Shown: positions 41,044 through 54,597, counted from the stretch's first letter. The stretch is DNA of 64,000 nt from Amphiura filiformis (GCF_039555335.1 NC_092637.1:2376001-2440000), one strand, 5' to 3'. Numbers and translations are program-made. Notes: a model not told the origin generated them from the letters alone.

Positions 41044-41703
41044 ATAATGTTGACATAAAGAAACTCATTATTTTACATCTGCCTTAAAAAATGTGTGCAT
41101 TTTCACTCAAAACAATTCACACAGGCAGTCTATAAAATAGCGCCTATCCATACGTACGAGATCAGCGTCAAACCATCCTGTCCAATGAACGACCTGACCA
41201 AATTTGTGATATTAATCTTCAGATTGCCCTTTTTATGCCACAATTATCCTTATTTTTGCCCATATCAGCATTGAAATTCCAGTTGTTTTTCATGCTTCAA
41301 GCGCACACGTGCCGATCATTTTGGTAGTAGGTCAACCGGACAATTTTGCAATTTTGCCCACATTTAAAATTGTGTCCGGTATACCTTATAACTAGACATT
41401 AAGGACCACAGTTTGACAAATTTGGCATTTTTTCAATGTTTACAGTCTCACTGCATTGGATTGGCTATGCTACAGACAGTGTCTGACTATATTATGGGTT
41501 ACAACCAATTGGCTAGGCAACATTTGACTGCTCAGGCAAAATTAGCTGTTGCAACTCTTCTGAATTTTGAACTCTTCTGAATTCCGCAGACTAACGTAAA
41601 ATTGATCTTGGTGACATAAAAACGGATCTGGCGGTATTTTTCTTGTGCTGACTTGAATTACATTGTAATAAATCCAGGAGTAAATATATTCCCCAAGAGA
41701 AAA

Positions 41704-42025
41704 TGAACAATAAGCCCAATCGGCATTGGAAGTTTGCAATGCATTGTGGGACAGTTTTTGCAGTTTTAGGACACTTTGTCCTTTGACCTATCGGGAAAAT
41801 TGCTGTAATTATTAATAATTTATTTATTATTGTCATAATGTTATCATTAAAAATATCTAAATAATTAATTCATTTAATAATAATGTTTTTTAAGTTTGTT
41901 TTTATTCTAGTAACACGTTTTAAATTATATTTTGTACGCACAAAACCCGAATTTTCCAGATAGGTCAAAGGGCAAAGTGTCCTAAAAAAACCGGAAGTTA
42001 CAATAGCGATTTGGCTTATTTGAAC
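41704..42025. repeat. Fold-back MITE of 0.32 kb
   Basis: Left aataagcccaatcggcattg mirrors the right end (caatagcgatttggcttatt); the inner arms include taggacactttgtcctttga and mirror, with about 80 bp paired. Confidence 0.75.
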
Positions 42026-42665
42026 GTATTTCCGGACAGAAAATCATTAGTGATTTTGCCAAAACAGGAGGTGTAGTTTCACGTATTCTATAAGGCGTAT
42101 GTAACCTAAAGTGTATTCAGAATATTTTATTCCTATGAAAACCAAATTATTACTAGATGTTTTCGTCTGGGATGCAAAACTTGCTTTGCATTGTATGTGT
42201 GACAACATTAATTTTCTTCAGTAACTCAACAAAGCGTTGCTGGGAAAACGTTTCGTGTGTATTTTTTTCATTGAAATCAAATCCTCGTATGTGAAAAGTG
42301 AGGCCAATTTCGAAACCTATGTGCAACACTGGATTTGTATTAAAACTTTTTTCTAATGCATGGTATTTATTCTGATGTGTAATACGCCGCTTGTATAAAA
42401 TCCATGCCTTAATATTACCTAATCAGAGGGAACGTATCGGACATTTTGTCGTAAATTGGCACATGAGCCTTTCTGAATCTGGAGCGCAATTTTCACTTTG
42501 CATGTTTACATTTCAAATGTCAAATGGGATGTATTTCCTCTCCAGCGAAGCCTTATTGGGTGACTGAAGATCTGTTGTCGACTCGTCTAGATATGCCAAA
42601 GCTTGCAGGAACAACATTGTAACCATCATGCTCTACTCTGGAATATAAGTCTATTAACAGTATGC

Positions 42666-43084
42666 TTTGACTATATTTATAAATACGTACTTATAAATAC
42701 GCACATGACCACCTCCGCGCTGCCATAACAGCTTGTAGACATAGCGGGTGTTCTTTCTGTACATTTGAATACAAACAACGGGAGGCTGTACAGCAAAATT
42801 GTCTATTTTGTTCAACTTTGTGATTATATTGTAAATATCCGTCGATAAGTATTTTTTTCCTTGGCAAATACTTTCAAAATGTTGTTTTTGATGACTTATT
42901 ACAAATTTGGAATCCCTCCATGCGTAATAATTTGCCACTCAATCAATACTTAAATTTGATGATATTTATCTAAAGAGTTCCAATCCTTTTCAATGCATGA
43001 GGATTTGGTCACGCTTGTTTGTCATTGTATGTAGTGCCCATGGGTCAAGTGCGTATTTATAAATACGTACTAAAATATAGTCGA
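42666..43084. repeat. Fold-back element of 0.42 kb
   Basis: Arms tttgactatatttataaata and the mirrored right end, each with an extra internal copy of ttataaatacg. No coding potential supported. Confidence 0.72.
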
Positions 43085-44595
43085 AGGTAGCTGATTAAGT
43101 ATTTCATAATTATCTGCCATGTATTTACTGCCTATATGCTGGGCAGGTGACGAATTATGGGTGTCACAACTAGTATTCACATAATAAGGATATTATTCAG
43201 CACTGTTACGACATTGATGCTGTACTCCCATGACAATTACCATGTTCTTACTGCCGTTGTTGGGTGACGGAAGACTTTGTTGTCACCACGACGGATAAAC
43301 ACAGATAGAGAGAGGCCCATGTTGGAAAATCTCCGTTTTATAATAGTGACATGTTCATGAAACTATGCCTATTTATGTTAATATTTATGGTTTGGGTTTA
43401 TTTTGAGATGTTTCAAATATTCAAATTATGTATTTGGTAAATGTCCCAAACAGTGAACGTAAATGCGGTAAAATGTCAGGTTGCTCTTTTTTATGTCAGG
43501 GCAGTGTTCTTACTTGGGTTGTGCGACCTGTCGGCATCAAAAAGTCAAGTCGCGACTAGTCGACTATTGACAACTATATATTTGAAGGTAAAATATTGAA
43601 GTAACTTTTAAACCTAATGCACAAATAAACTTGTGTGAAGTATGTTTAAGAATGACCGACGCAGGTAATAACATTCAGACCTTGTGCGTAATAACATCAT
43701 TCAAAGTAGAATGTAGCTGATGCATTTTTAATTTTTTTTAAAGTGGCGTTGACCAATTACCGTAAATTGGCAATTACACATTAAGAGGAATCTGTATAAT
43801 CATTTGAGCTAATTATTATAATCATATTCCATTTTCCCATTGTTTGACACAACACATACCCATCTAAGATATTTAAGGTAGTGAAGGTTTCATATGTCGT
43901 TATTTGTTTTTGTTGGTTATATAGATGTTACTCCTGAGGTATTCTGTAAATAGGTATAGACAAGCTTTTGAAGAATCCGTAAACATAAACTGTTATTAAT
44001 CATTCAGTGTCATTTGAGCATTTGTGAAGGGTGTTAACATGGTTATTGGGCGAAAATTTAATATGCAATCCAGCAATTGGTATATAAAAATATAAATCAG
44101 TGTCACCGGCATTGAAAAAAAAAGTAAATAATTATCTTCCAATTGAAAGTGCCTTCACCCTTAATGTTTATGTATTATATAAGCACCTAGTGTGTACTAC
44201 ATTAGTACTATCATATATGGGATAAATTGTAGGTATTAGTCAAATATAATAATATTACACTAGTTCCAGCTATGGTGTCACCGCATGACGTCACTCTGGA
44301 TTCCAGTCACTGTCAGAGGAGTTTGTGGGTGTAAGTGCGGTTAAATCTAAAACCAATACAGTCTTCTTCATTTGTTAATATTTTTACAGGGCACCGGTCT
44401 CATAGAGCCCTTACAATGCCTCTTCAAACATGATAGAGGTTGAAGTTGAAACAGACATTAGAATGGTATTGACTTTATGTTACGATTTCTGGTTTCTACT
44501 AGTATGCCCTGCTATCTTTGACGCACATCATATTAATAAGCAAACGGCGGTGTATGTTTTAGAGTAAGAAACTTGAAATATACCCTGCCAGGAAC
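43085..44595. other. Non-coding stretch
   Basis: No gene or repeat family recognised. Confidence 0.45.
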
Positions 44596-45140
44596 ATGAA
44601 AGAAATGCGCCTTAACCGCTTGGCACGAGAGCTTCATGATATGCATGTAAATTCGATATACACGGGTTATGGTCTTAACCTATCAATCTTGACAAAGTCA
44701 AATATCTACACAATGGCTGTGTATCCTGGGTTCAATCACAAAACATATACGGCAACGGTAATGTTTGGTGCATCTTGCTACATGATTATGCTCAATATTA
44801 AGCGAGCAGATCGTGTCTTTCACCATCATTCACCATCATGGCAAAACCTTCAGCACCAACTGTGTATAAGGAATCCTGAGCTGAGATTCCTAGGGCACGT
44901 TATTCGTCTGCAAGATGAATAGCCTTCAAGAAGGTACTCCCTCCATATCTCTCTCTCCCCCTTTCTCTAAACAAACCTCATAATGGCAAAGTGGCCCGGA
45001 CGCCCAAGCATCTCCTATTTAACCCACATCCAACGTGTATTAGGGTACGATCGACCCAATGTTGGGTGTCCTAACATAATGTGGGAGTTAATTACCAATG
45101 ATTCATTTAAACCAAGGCATGGATTTTATAGAAGAGACTT
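44596..45140 (+). pseudogene. 3' remnant of a non-LTR retrotransposon reverse transcriptase
   Basis: The frame ending at 44922 reads CYMIMLNIKRADRV and then LRFLGHVIRL, the conserved LINE C-terminus (R-M-L-x-I-x-x-x-D-x-x followed by L-R-F-L-G-H). After frame disruptions, 44999-45046 reads GRPSISYLTHIQRVLG, the next conserved block. The 5' part is absent, so this is a dead truncated copy. Confidence 0.72.
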
Positions 45141-45946
45141 TGCCATGTAGTAAGATTTTTTAGTTGCAAACATTTTTGATGCTAATGTAATTTTGCTCAT
45201 AGTAGGCTTGAGACTCCTATATAGAATTTTTTTTTTGCCGAGCAACGATATGCAAAGTTAAAATATCGTTCAAAACAACAATTTCATTGACTAAAAAAGA
45301 AGAGAAGGAAAAACAACAAAAAATACGAGACAAATGCAATGCAGGAACTTCTATTATCTACTATTATCATGTCATATTTTCTGTTTCATTAAATAACTTT
45401 TTTTTTCAAGACGTTCTTCAAAAAACAACCTTCGATCAAAGACAATCATAAGGTCAATACTAAAATTTTCTAACACCCGCTTTAGGCAATAGAAACAAAT
45501 TAGTTCGATATTTCGATCGACCATCGATGCTTGATCGATCCATATTTTTTATGAAATCAATTAATTGACCATTATTAATTGTAAAAACATGTAAATCTTT
45601 GCTTGTATGGATATTGAAAAGTATAACTTTAGCATTAATTCCGATTAATTAGTTGCAAGTTCATTGATAACAAGCATCGAAGCAGCTTCGGCGGTCGATC
45701 CAAAGATCGGACAGATTTGTTTTTGGTGGCTTAATATGAACATTATCAAAAAGATATAAGCATAAATCTTTAATGCTACATAATATTTTTTCAAGTTGAC
45801 AGGTTACATTATTGAATTGTAGATATTGGGGATCACACGGTATAAAGCTAGTTATGTTATTTAGAAAGTAGAGCTGTATAATTGTATACTATTTTGGTGT
45901 AGTAATTAGGTTCAAATATAGATTTATAATTTAACCAAAAGCTGGT
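45141..45946. other. Non-coding stretch
   Basis: AT-rich, with clustered short 'atcgatc' palindromic words near 45500-45545. No gene seen. Confidence 0.45.
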
Positions 45947-46421
45947 ATTAAAGCCATATTATAACATTTGCTGAGGAAGACGCCCTCACTGAATTTTTAA
46001 AATTTCTTTTTTCACACGATTAAATTGAACTTTATTCAACCAATATACCCTGCAAAAATCAACACTCTAGGTGCTGTAGTTTTGTCAAAATCCGAGATTT
46101 TGAATAAAACGCCGGAATCGGCGCTTTATTATTACGATGGAATTATTAGTCGAACGCATACACGATGTTCATAACACACAGTACGTACACGGTGTGCGGG
46201 ACGGTGATATACACAACAAAGGGTCGTACCACAACATGACCGAAGGAGTGGTATGTCATTGGCGACATGTGCGCTGGTAGTAAATTCCAATTTTCTTTGC
46301 TTTGCCGTAGTTGTTCGGCTCAAAAATAAAAGGGGATATATCTGATAGTAAAAGCTAACATTTTATTGCAAATAAATGCTAATCTATTTTGTTTGAAAAT
46401 GTTATAATATGGCTTTAAATT
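45947..46421. repeat. Fold-back element of 0.47 kb
   Basis: Ends attaaagccatattataaca and mirror (gttataatatggctttaaat). The interior is less AT-rich (cgtacacggtgtgcgggacg). Confidence 0.65.
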
Positions 46422-46432
46422 TGCAACTCACT

Positions 46433-46654
46433 ATACTACGTTGCGTCTTAAACCACTGGACATCTTCAAATATGTGACCGATGGGTCTGGTAGTAACTCA
46501 TTAACAACAATAAATCAAGCAAGTTTCAAAGTATATAATTTGTAGATAAAATTATATTTTGATTAAGATAATGAAAATCGATTTGTTTTTGGCTGCTTTG
46601 ATCAATAACACATCGTGTACCCTTAAATAGTCTGGTGTTTCCCGACGCAACGTA
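46433..46654. repeat. MITE with 'ctacgttgcgtc' ends
   Basis: Left tactacgttgcgtcttaaac mirrors right cccgacgcaacgtagc. The interior 'caacaataaatcaagcaag' stretch recurs at 60418-60460 with further matches to 60545. Confidence 0.6.
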
Positions 46655-48082
46655 GCACAATGAGTTATGAATTTATTTCCAGATTTTGATTTAATTATGA
46701 ATATATATTGCCATATAATATTGAAGGATAGAGGTAAATGGAAATAGTTCAGGTTGTCTTTCGAAAGAATTAAGAACAAGAAGATAATAATAGTGCAACG
46801 ATGGGGATGATATGTGACACGATTAGAACAGTAATACCATTACCAACTTGCTCAGTACCAAAGCTTGCTGATGTTACATTCACTTTGTATATGTCCATTT
46901 TCTTATGTTTTTATTGCGTTTTGCTCCTTATTTTTTATCACTTTGGTCTGATTGATTCAGATCGTATTTATTATGAGCATATAATTTTGGTCACAATTCC
47001 CGCGATTCACAATACGATGCGCCGCCAACGGTTGCTCTTACCAGTCCAATTTTGCCGTTCTAGCTGCCATTGAATTTTTGCGCGTGTGTGATATTAATAA
47101 TGTTAAAACAGCTCCACAAATGATTCCATGTGATCTATAGATATAAAATGGATCTACTTCACAGCGTCATCATCCCTATTTCTTCGTGTCAGAAATTGCC
47201 AAGAGCCACGCATGGTTTTTGACACTGCGTGACGACATCACAGGTCTACAGGCAGTGTCTTATGGGATTTACTAAAAAGGTCAATTGGATTTGCTCGGAT
47301 ATAAAGAATTCAAATAATTCAGCGGTACAGGACAAGCCTAAGAGTCATTATCACAGGATGAGTGGTTCGGGCTCCGGCAGTAAAATCGTATTATGCACTT
47401 CAGTATGGTTCTTCACATTTTCTGGATTTATAGATGAATAGATACAAAATAGGTACGTTGTGTGGTAATATTTTAGGGTCCACACAGCAAGCATTTTTGT
47501 AGGAAAGCATCTATTCCAAAACAACGGGGACACAAGATGGACAAGTCGCCCTCTTTTAGCTTTGGTCTTGCATAGCCTTATTTATCTTACCATATCTATT
47601 TGACGTCTACTTTTTAGAGTTTCATTTGAAATCACTATTAATAAAATATTCCCGTATCACTATGTATTTTTAGGCCCCAGTATACGGTGGAACAAAAAAA
47701 AAAGCTATATCAAATGCACGCAGCTCAGTCACTTGTAAATGGAATGTACAGTGATGCCATTGTGATTAAGTTTAGTAATTAATGTAAATCATTTAAAACA
47801 ATGTAAATAGAAGTTGTATATACTATTTATATTCACCAGGTTCATCCTCCTGAAGTACATACTTGGTTTTCATCTCACATGGTATGATAATAAACCATTT
47901 TATAACAAAAATTAGATCGATTGAACAAAGACTTCGTCATTTCTCTGTTTCATTGTACTCGTTGATCCGTATATTATTTATTTACAATTCATACACTCTT
48001 AGTTAGGAAGGACCAATCAGAATGAACGTTAGAAAATACTAGAATTATTATATCTTTCAGTATAACAAGATCAATTGACCTT
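46655..48082. other. Non-coding stretch
   Basis: Only the half MITE at 47225-47292 is recognised. Short frames (46801-47073, 47229-47441) have no domain or splice support. Confidence 0.45.
47225..47292. repeat. Half copy of the 7988-8215 MITE
   Basis: Shares tgacgacatc-caggtctac and tatgggatttac-aaaaggtcaatt with one arm of that element; the other arm is not preserved. Confidence 0.55.
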
Positions 48083-48296
48083 GAATTGAAGACCTGAGCG
48101 CAAGAAGACCGTAAGTTCACTTGCCCCCTCAACATGTGTACACTAAAGTTGCGTATAGTTTCGTATATTTTGGTATTGTTTTATACATGTTCAGGGGCCA
48201 AAACATATCTTTCACAACCTTTCCTTACGTAACTTTAATGTATACATGTTGAGGGGCCAAGTGGACTTACGGTCTTCTTGCGCTCACATCTTCATA
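48083..48296. repeat. Hairpin MITE of 0.21 kb
   Basis: Left tgagcgcaagaagaccgtaa mirrors right ttacggtcttcttgcgctca almost perfectly; inner ccctcaacatgt / acatgttgagggg pairs. Confidence 0.8.
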
Positions 48297-49014
48297 CCCT
48301 TTGTTGACCATTTGAGAGTTTTGGGCGAATGAGGGCGTTGTATAAGGATGCAGCTCCAGTCCTTGTTTGTGATATAGTTCTATTCTGGCATTCAATCGAC
48401 TAGTCGACTTCGTTGCCCCTTTGGAAATTCATACTTCAATATCAACTCATTTCTTAACGACCAGAACTGCTCTTATCCGAAAAAAGGGTCTACTGACTTC
48501 GGATAGAACATGTACAAAGAATTCTGCATTCTTACTGGCCATGGAACATATTTGACTGCACGCCATGATTGCAGTACTGAGTGTTACCCAAAATATATGA
48601 TTAATATTTATATACTTGCCTATCTGTAATTGGTCAAGATTTACCACCATTGACATTCATCTCAAATAGGAGATGTGGTGGTCCCTTTTTCTCTGGGCAG
48701 AGCAGTCACCGGGGATGTGTTGTGTTTTATGGACGGGCATAGTTGGATTGAATTATATATCACAAAGGGTCCGCAAAGCAGTCTACCATTCGACCAAAAC
48801 TCACTGACTAATGGTCAACAAAACGGCATGTCCAACACAACATCAAAGGAATTTGTTATGCTGAAAGTCAATTGAAAATTTTGCACATATGAACTTAAAT
48901 TCGAAAATATTAATATTATGTTATTACAATTGCTGCAGCTGCAAAGATTTGAGCCAATACGTTATTATTTAACAAATGCAAACTTATTACAGTTTTTATT
49001 TAGATACAAGTAAT
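48297..49014. other. Non-coding stretch
   Basis: A 66-codon frame at 48675-48875 is open but shows no recognised domain and no clear splice context. Nothing else seen. Confidence 0.4.
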
Positions 49015-49017
49015 AAT

Positions 49018-49057
<40 letters not shown>

Positions 49058-49059
49058 TA
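49015..49059. repeat. (AAT)n microsatellite
   Basis: About 45 bp of AAT repeats. Confidence 0.95.
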
Positions 49060-50270
49060 AGAAAATATAGATTATATTATGTAAGAAAGAAGGTGGTCTA
49101 CTCTTCTAGTAGGACAGCTTTGCCATGGAAAATGGGGTATTTTTCTTTTATAACATAAGAAATATCGATTAAACAGTTTTAACATTTATTTGTTCTATGA
49201 ATACATTATTGTATATTAGTTGCTCAAAACTTATTCCGGGTACAAAAAGTATCTGAATTTACCCTAAACATAAAAGCAATAGCTTAAAGACACTAAACCA
49301 AATTACATTTTTCTAATTTTCGTATCATATGCATATTTAGATAACATGGTGGGCATCTGAATAGAAATTATTAATATAATATATGTATAGCTCTGTACAT
49401 TAAATAGATGGTTTTATAAAAATGCCAAAAAAAAAAATGCCCCAAGTTCCTTTGCCATGCTATGAAAGCTTATGATTTCAAAAACATCACTAAGATGTCA
49501 TGCCTACTCTAATTACAATAGGACAGCTTACCCTAGAAATCAACGCGATAACCAGCACGCTGCGCAACCACAAAAAAAAATAATCACAACATTTCCTTTT
49601 TATACAGTGGCCATAGTATTTGGCCCCTGTCTAGCTATCCCATACCAATATGTTGTTGATTCCTTCTTTCCTGCAATACACACAATTTATCAACGAAAAT
49701 ACCACCCTAGTCTGAAATGCCATAAAGTGAAACAATTTTACTAATGCTTCTGAAGAAGAAGCAAACATAACCTCACTATTTACAACTATAATTTACATTT
49801 ACAACTGTGTCACATAATAGAATGTGTTGATGAATTGTAACAGAACCTGAAGTGAACTTATCACGGACTATTACGAACGGAAAGAACATCAATGTATTCA
49901 AATCCGATGGTTCTTAACCAATTACGTTTTCCTTTCTCCTTCAAGATTCAAAATTAAATGGCACAGAGTAAAATCAGTAGCACATTTAATTTGACTAAAG
50001 GTAAAATAGAAAACAACCAACAACATAGCCGTGGTGTGACCACGTAATGAACTTTAACCCCAAATCTCTAAACACCCCATAGATACCCCACATACCAATA
50101 AATGCATTAAATTGACAATATTAAGGTAAACATATGGTCAAATAACTGGACATGGACGGATAGGTAAGAGGGAAAGTATTTCTATTTTTATTATAACACT
50201 ACTTTGATTGTTTGATCACTTTTTTATTTGTTTTACTAGTATTTGAAAGAACAGTACAGTCTTTGTAATA
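49060..50270. other. Non-coding stretch
   Basis: AT-rich; no gene, RNA or repeat family recognised. Confidence 0.45.
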
Positions 50271-50626
50271 TTAGGCCAAAAAAAATTGTTGTGTTGCCCT
50301 CAACCGTCCGACCCTAAATCCTGAAAAATCAGGGTGCAATTTTTTTTTTTGAATGATGATTTTTACAGATTTGTTCAAAAACTCAATGTTTCTCACTTAA
50401 AATTAATATTTTATTGAAAGACTAGTCTTTAATTGATGTCTAACAGGTATCCAGAAGTCAAAATTGACAAATGTCCCCTAATTGAAGAAGCATTATTTAA
50501 TATTTGAGGAGATTTTTTTTAAACTGAAGGTTAAAAAAAAAAAAAAAAGAAAAGAAATCCGACCGTCCGACCCAAATTTCCCATTTTCCCACTTGAGGGC
50601 AACACAACAATATTTTTTTGGCCTTA
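50271..50626. repeat. Fold-back MITE with TTAGGCC ends
   Basis: Left ttaggccaaaaaaaattgtt mirrors right aatatttttttggcctta; further pairs gtgttgccctcaa and ccgtccgacc. 356 bp. Confidence 0.78.
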
Positions 50627-51250
50627 TAGCAAATTATTTAATGCCAATAAAAAACATTGAAAATGACTTTTACGATGATAGTTTTAAATGTTGATGTAGT
50701 TTGATATAGTTTTAAATTTTTCCAACATATGTGGCGGAAGCGGGAGGCAGCGACAGGGGCATGTCCCCCATTAACATTTTTCTATGGGAGACAGTCTCCG
50801 CTAAAAAATACCAATAATTGTCAAGTGCATCTTCCTCTTAAGCCCCAAAACACAACACCATGTTTTAGGCCAACATATGTTAAAATTGCACAATGGCCCA
50901 TCATATAGCAAAATTCACGTGCTTGGGCTTCCCTTATATGAAATTGATTTGGATGTTTATGCATATGTTTTAAGGTTTAATGCCTCCACCACCAGTGCTT
51001 TCTACCGATACAGCAGTCAATGGTCTGTACCGGAAGTTATAAGAGCTCAGTATTATCAGGAATGATTCAACGGACATGGATTAATAATGAGGTGTGATTT
51101 TCAAATTCATATATAATTCAAGAACGGAGGGGCCAATTGTAGATTATATTAATGGCAGATGGTTTATTCCTCATTATCACACACGTTTCCGTTCTTTTAC
51201 AATGTTACAATTCATTCAGGCACCCTAGGCCTATATAAATGGTTCTAAGA
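50627..51250. other. Non-coding stretch
   Basis: Contains a 62-codon frame (50877-51065) without recognised domain and a loose hairpin (taataatgaggtgtga and mirror) at 51080-51200. Confidence 0.4.
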
Positions 51251-52335
51251 AAGTAAGTTCCCCCATAAGACATATTGGTATACTCCAAAAAACTACTTGA
51301 TCAATTACCTTGTTTTAAATTTTTGAACTTAGACTGATTAGTTATGCATCGAGTGAGCGGGATTTTGTTGCTACTTTCTATCATCTTTATTGAGAAATAC
51401 AGCCATTTATGAAATTTTCGGCCAAAAAATGTTGCATTTCTCTACATAGGCTTTATGATGCTTAAATTTATTTTGCAAATTTTCTCCATTTAAGTGAGTA
51501 ATTTAATCAAAAAGGAGCATTTAATTAAAGATAAGCTGTGTCACACATCCAAAAACACTTTTTATGGTTCAGTGAATAAATTAAAATGAACGCTGCAGCT
51601 TATTAATATTTTAAATAATGAATAGGTCCTCCTTTCAGTTCATGTGAGATGGCTTCCAAGCATCGTTCTTCTCTGCTGTTGGTCAAGCTGGTTCCCCGCA
51701 TGCTGCTGGATTTGTTGAAAAGTCCTTGAATGTGATGTTGTCCCTCACTTGTCCACTTGTAACAAGTTGAATCTTGATAAGGGCCACACATAGTTTTTGG
51801 AACCATACAATGCATGACCAATGAAATAAAGGGCTCCAGCATAAGGGTTTGAAACAAAAACGATAACTTTTGGTCCATTGGTTAGATTTATAAATGAATA
51901 CAAGATTTATCATCACTTCTTCTCAATAAATGAAATTGAAAAACGCTAAATTTACTCATGTGTCATGTCAATGTATAAAAAAGCCTATTAAAAAAACTTT
52001 TGTTTATGCATGATTTCTCACTGAACCATGAAAGATGTTTAAAATGTGTGAAAATTAAATCATGAATATCTTAATTTAAATCATTTTGATAGAAACAACA
52101 AAAATATAGAAATATTTCTCTTTGATTATAATTTGAAACAAAAAGTGATGCTTAAAATGCCTATGTGAAAGAGTAAGTTTTTTGGGGCCGAAAATTGCAT
52201 AAATGATAAAAATAACAACATAAACCCGCTCACTTGATGCATTACTAATCAGTATATGTTCCAAACTTTTAAATAAGAGAATTGGTCGAGTAGTTTTTGG
52301 ATTATATCAAAATGTCTTAGGGGAGACTTCCTTTT
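51251..52335. repeat. Large fold-back element of 1.1 kb
   Basis: Outer arms aagtaagttcccccataaga / mirror; inner arms include tccaaaaaactact, gagtgagcggg, aattttcggcc and mggttcagtga words in mirror order, so pairing extends over several hundred bp. The core 51640-51850 is more GC-rich and open on the minus strand, but shows no known transposase motif. Confidence 0.7.
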
Positions 52336-53416
52336 TTGGAACCGCGTCACATAATAACGTGATTTTGCGACAGCAAAGGAATGTAGCATTTTATAAAAGC
52401 AACCTTATTACAGATATACATACATAAGTTAGTACCTGAAAAACTTATTTCCAAAAGGGATTAAAATCAACCTTTTGTCTAAATTAAGTCATGTGCATAA
52501 TTATGAAAGAGAGTTACACAATGCACATCTTAACCTTTGTTCACATATTTGTTCGGGAGAATTTTATTGAATAGGCCTATAGTCTATTATTCTTAATCAT
52601 ATTGCATTTTCTCTTAGCTGGAATCCTGATACGTGTCTTATTTTGAGAGTAGAATCCGTGGAAATGAATCCATCACGTACTGACGACAGCGTAACGGGAG
52701 CTATTAAGTGAATACTGCAGAATCTGAAACACAGGAAATGAGAATAATGGCTATATTATAGTAATAGCGATTTCGTTCTAATTAGGCCAAAAAATAGTTC
52801 CCTGTAGCGCGCGTATTTCTTCAAATGATTTTTTTTCAATATTGCTGCAATGTGGTTGTGGTAACCTGTTACCTATGGCTTAATTAGGTTTCAGTGAAAT
52901 AATGTCGCTAGTTAAAAATACAAAATATAGCTCAACATTGAAAATAGAAGTTCATGAAGTCATAAAAGAAATCAATCTCTAATGCGTTCCCACATATCCA
53001 AAATTGTAACGAAATCCGTTGATAGTAAGCTTTAAAAATGAAGTGAATTTAAACATCAGTGATGTACCACCTTTTGGCTTCTAACTCTAAAAGCATGTAC
53101 GCTACATTGATATCGATGCCACCAATAGAACAAGAAGACTTGCACCTTCATTTTGCAAACCACTTATCAATTTTTTCCCCTCATTTCTTCACAAAATGCC
53201 AAAAACCGCACTTTTACGTGGTATTTTACTATACCACTGGGCATTATAATTATGCAAAAAGTAGAAATCCGAGTAAAATTGAGGGCGTCGCTTTGAAGCA
53301 AATCACACATTATGGCTTTAAGTATCCGTAATGATCTCATGCACGATTTGCGTAGTATGTCTTTGTGTGGTGGCTGGTAACCTAATGCTGAGGGCATCCG
53401 TTTAGTGATCTGGTGA
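52336..53416. other. Non-coding stretch
   Basis: No gene seen. A short 'aatcacacattatggctttaa' word near 53302 resembles 58413-58432, possibly another dispersed repeat. Confidence 0.4.
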
Positions 53417-54570
53417 TATAAACATCTCACAAAAAGTTACTAACCCCCCTTAAATAATGGCCATTATTCAAAAGGGACTATTGTATTACAAATCTGTAAA
53501 ATGCGTTAGAAGCAGAATTTATTTCTGCGCATTTTGACATCTCATTTTGATACGATAGCCCAGAAAACAATAAAACACCGGTCAATTTAATGTAGTGACC
53601 CAGCAAACACAAAAACGTTTTAAAAACGTTTTAAATAAGTTATATTTTGGCTTTTGATTTAGGTAAAAACGTTTTAATAACATTAAAATGTCGGGTTATA
53701 TAAAGGTCATGATAGTGTTTTAAAACGTTTTGTATGAAAACACACCACAGCAATATTTTTTAATGTTTTCAACAAATGTTATTGTAAACTATTTTTGCAA
53801 ATATTTTTGCCAAATATTGTGTCAATACTTAAATAACATTATGTTAAAATATTTGAACCCAGTAAACACAGAAATGTTCTTAAAATGTTTTTTTCAAAAC
53901 CTTTTAATAACATTTAGATGTCGGGTTATATAAAGGTCATGAAAACGTTTTTAAAACGTTATTGAAAATATATTGGGCAAACATTTTTCGAAAAATATTT
54001 TTTCAACCCCAAAATAACATTCTGTTTAGAATGTTTTGTATCAAGTTTTCAAGAATGTTTTTGGAATATTATTAAAACGTTTTTATACCCTTTATATAAC
54101 CCGACATTTAAACGTTTTCTGTAAAACATTTTTGTTTGCTGAGCAGTAGATTATCAAAAAATGTTTTGTAAGGTTATCAAAACGTTTTATACTCTTAATA
54201 TACCCTTTATATAACCCGACATTTAAACGTTTTCTGACAACCTTTTATATCCTTTTGCGAATGATGTCGAAAACGTTTTGTGTTTGCTGGGGAGGTCCAG
54301 ATTTGAAAGTTGCCCTTACATACAATACAAAAACACTCATACATGTATATCATTACACAGATTTTCTTCCTTAGTTTGAACTGAATACAAAATCAATACA
54401 ATGTACTGCTTCAAAGCTTGCGTTACATTAATTTAAATGTACACTAGTGACGTCAATATTTAGTCAATAACTTCTGCTTCTAACGCATTTTACAGATTTG
54501 TGATACAATCTCCGTTTTTTTTAATAATGGTCATTATTTAAGGGGGGTTAGTTACTTGTTAATGTTTAGT
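53417..54570. mobile_element. Fold-back element, copy B, interrupted by another MITE
   Basis: Outer arms (taaacatctca...gttactaacccccctt and mirror) match the element at 16632-17100. The copy is split at 53598/54292 by a CCCAGCAAACAC MITE. The left arm, the internal 'cggtcaatttaatgtagtga' segment and the 'aggtccagatttgaaagttg' segment align in order with the uninterrupted copy. Confidence 0.82.
53599..54291. mobile_element. Nested CCCAGCAAACAC palindromic MITE
   Basis: Termini CCCAGCAAACACAAAAACG and its inverted copy; the interior consists of repeated 'aacgtttt' and 'ataacccgacattt' words. It lies inside the fold-back element at 53417-54570 with GA on both sides (53597-53598 and 54292-54293), consistent with a 2-bp duplication, because the uninterrupted copy has a single GA there. 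Confidence 0.82.
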
Positions 54571-54597
54571 TGTAACATTTTGTTGGTTAATTGTTCT

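Larger units (their letters stand above)
39642..41703. other. 3' flank of the SEA/FZ gene
   Basis: Probably 3' UTR and downstream DNA. Apart from the RT motif near 40071 and the AATAAA cluster near 41000, nothing recognised. Confidence 0.4.

Noticed and set aside
48675..48875. 66-codon plus-strand frame
   Set aside because: No homologous pattern, no acceptor or donor of suitable phase, and no neighbouring exons.
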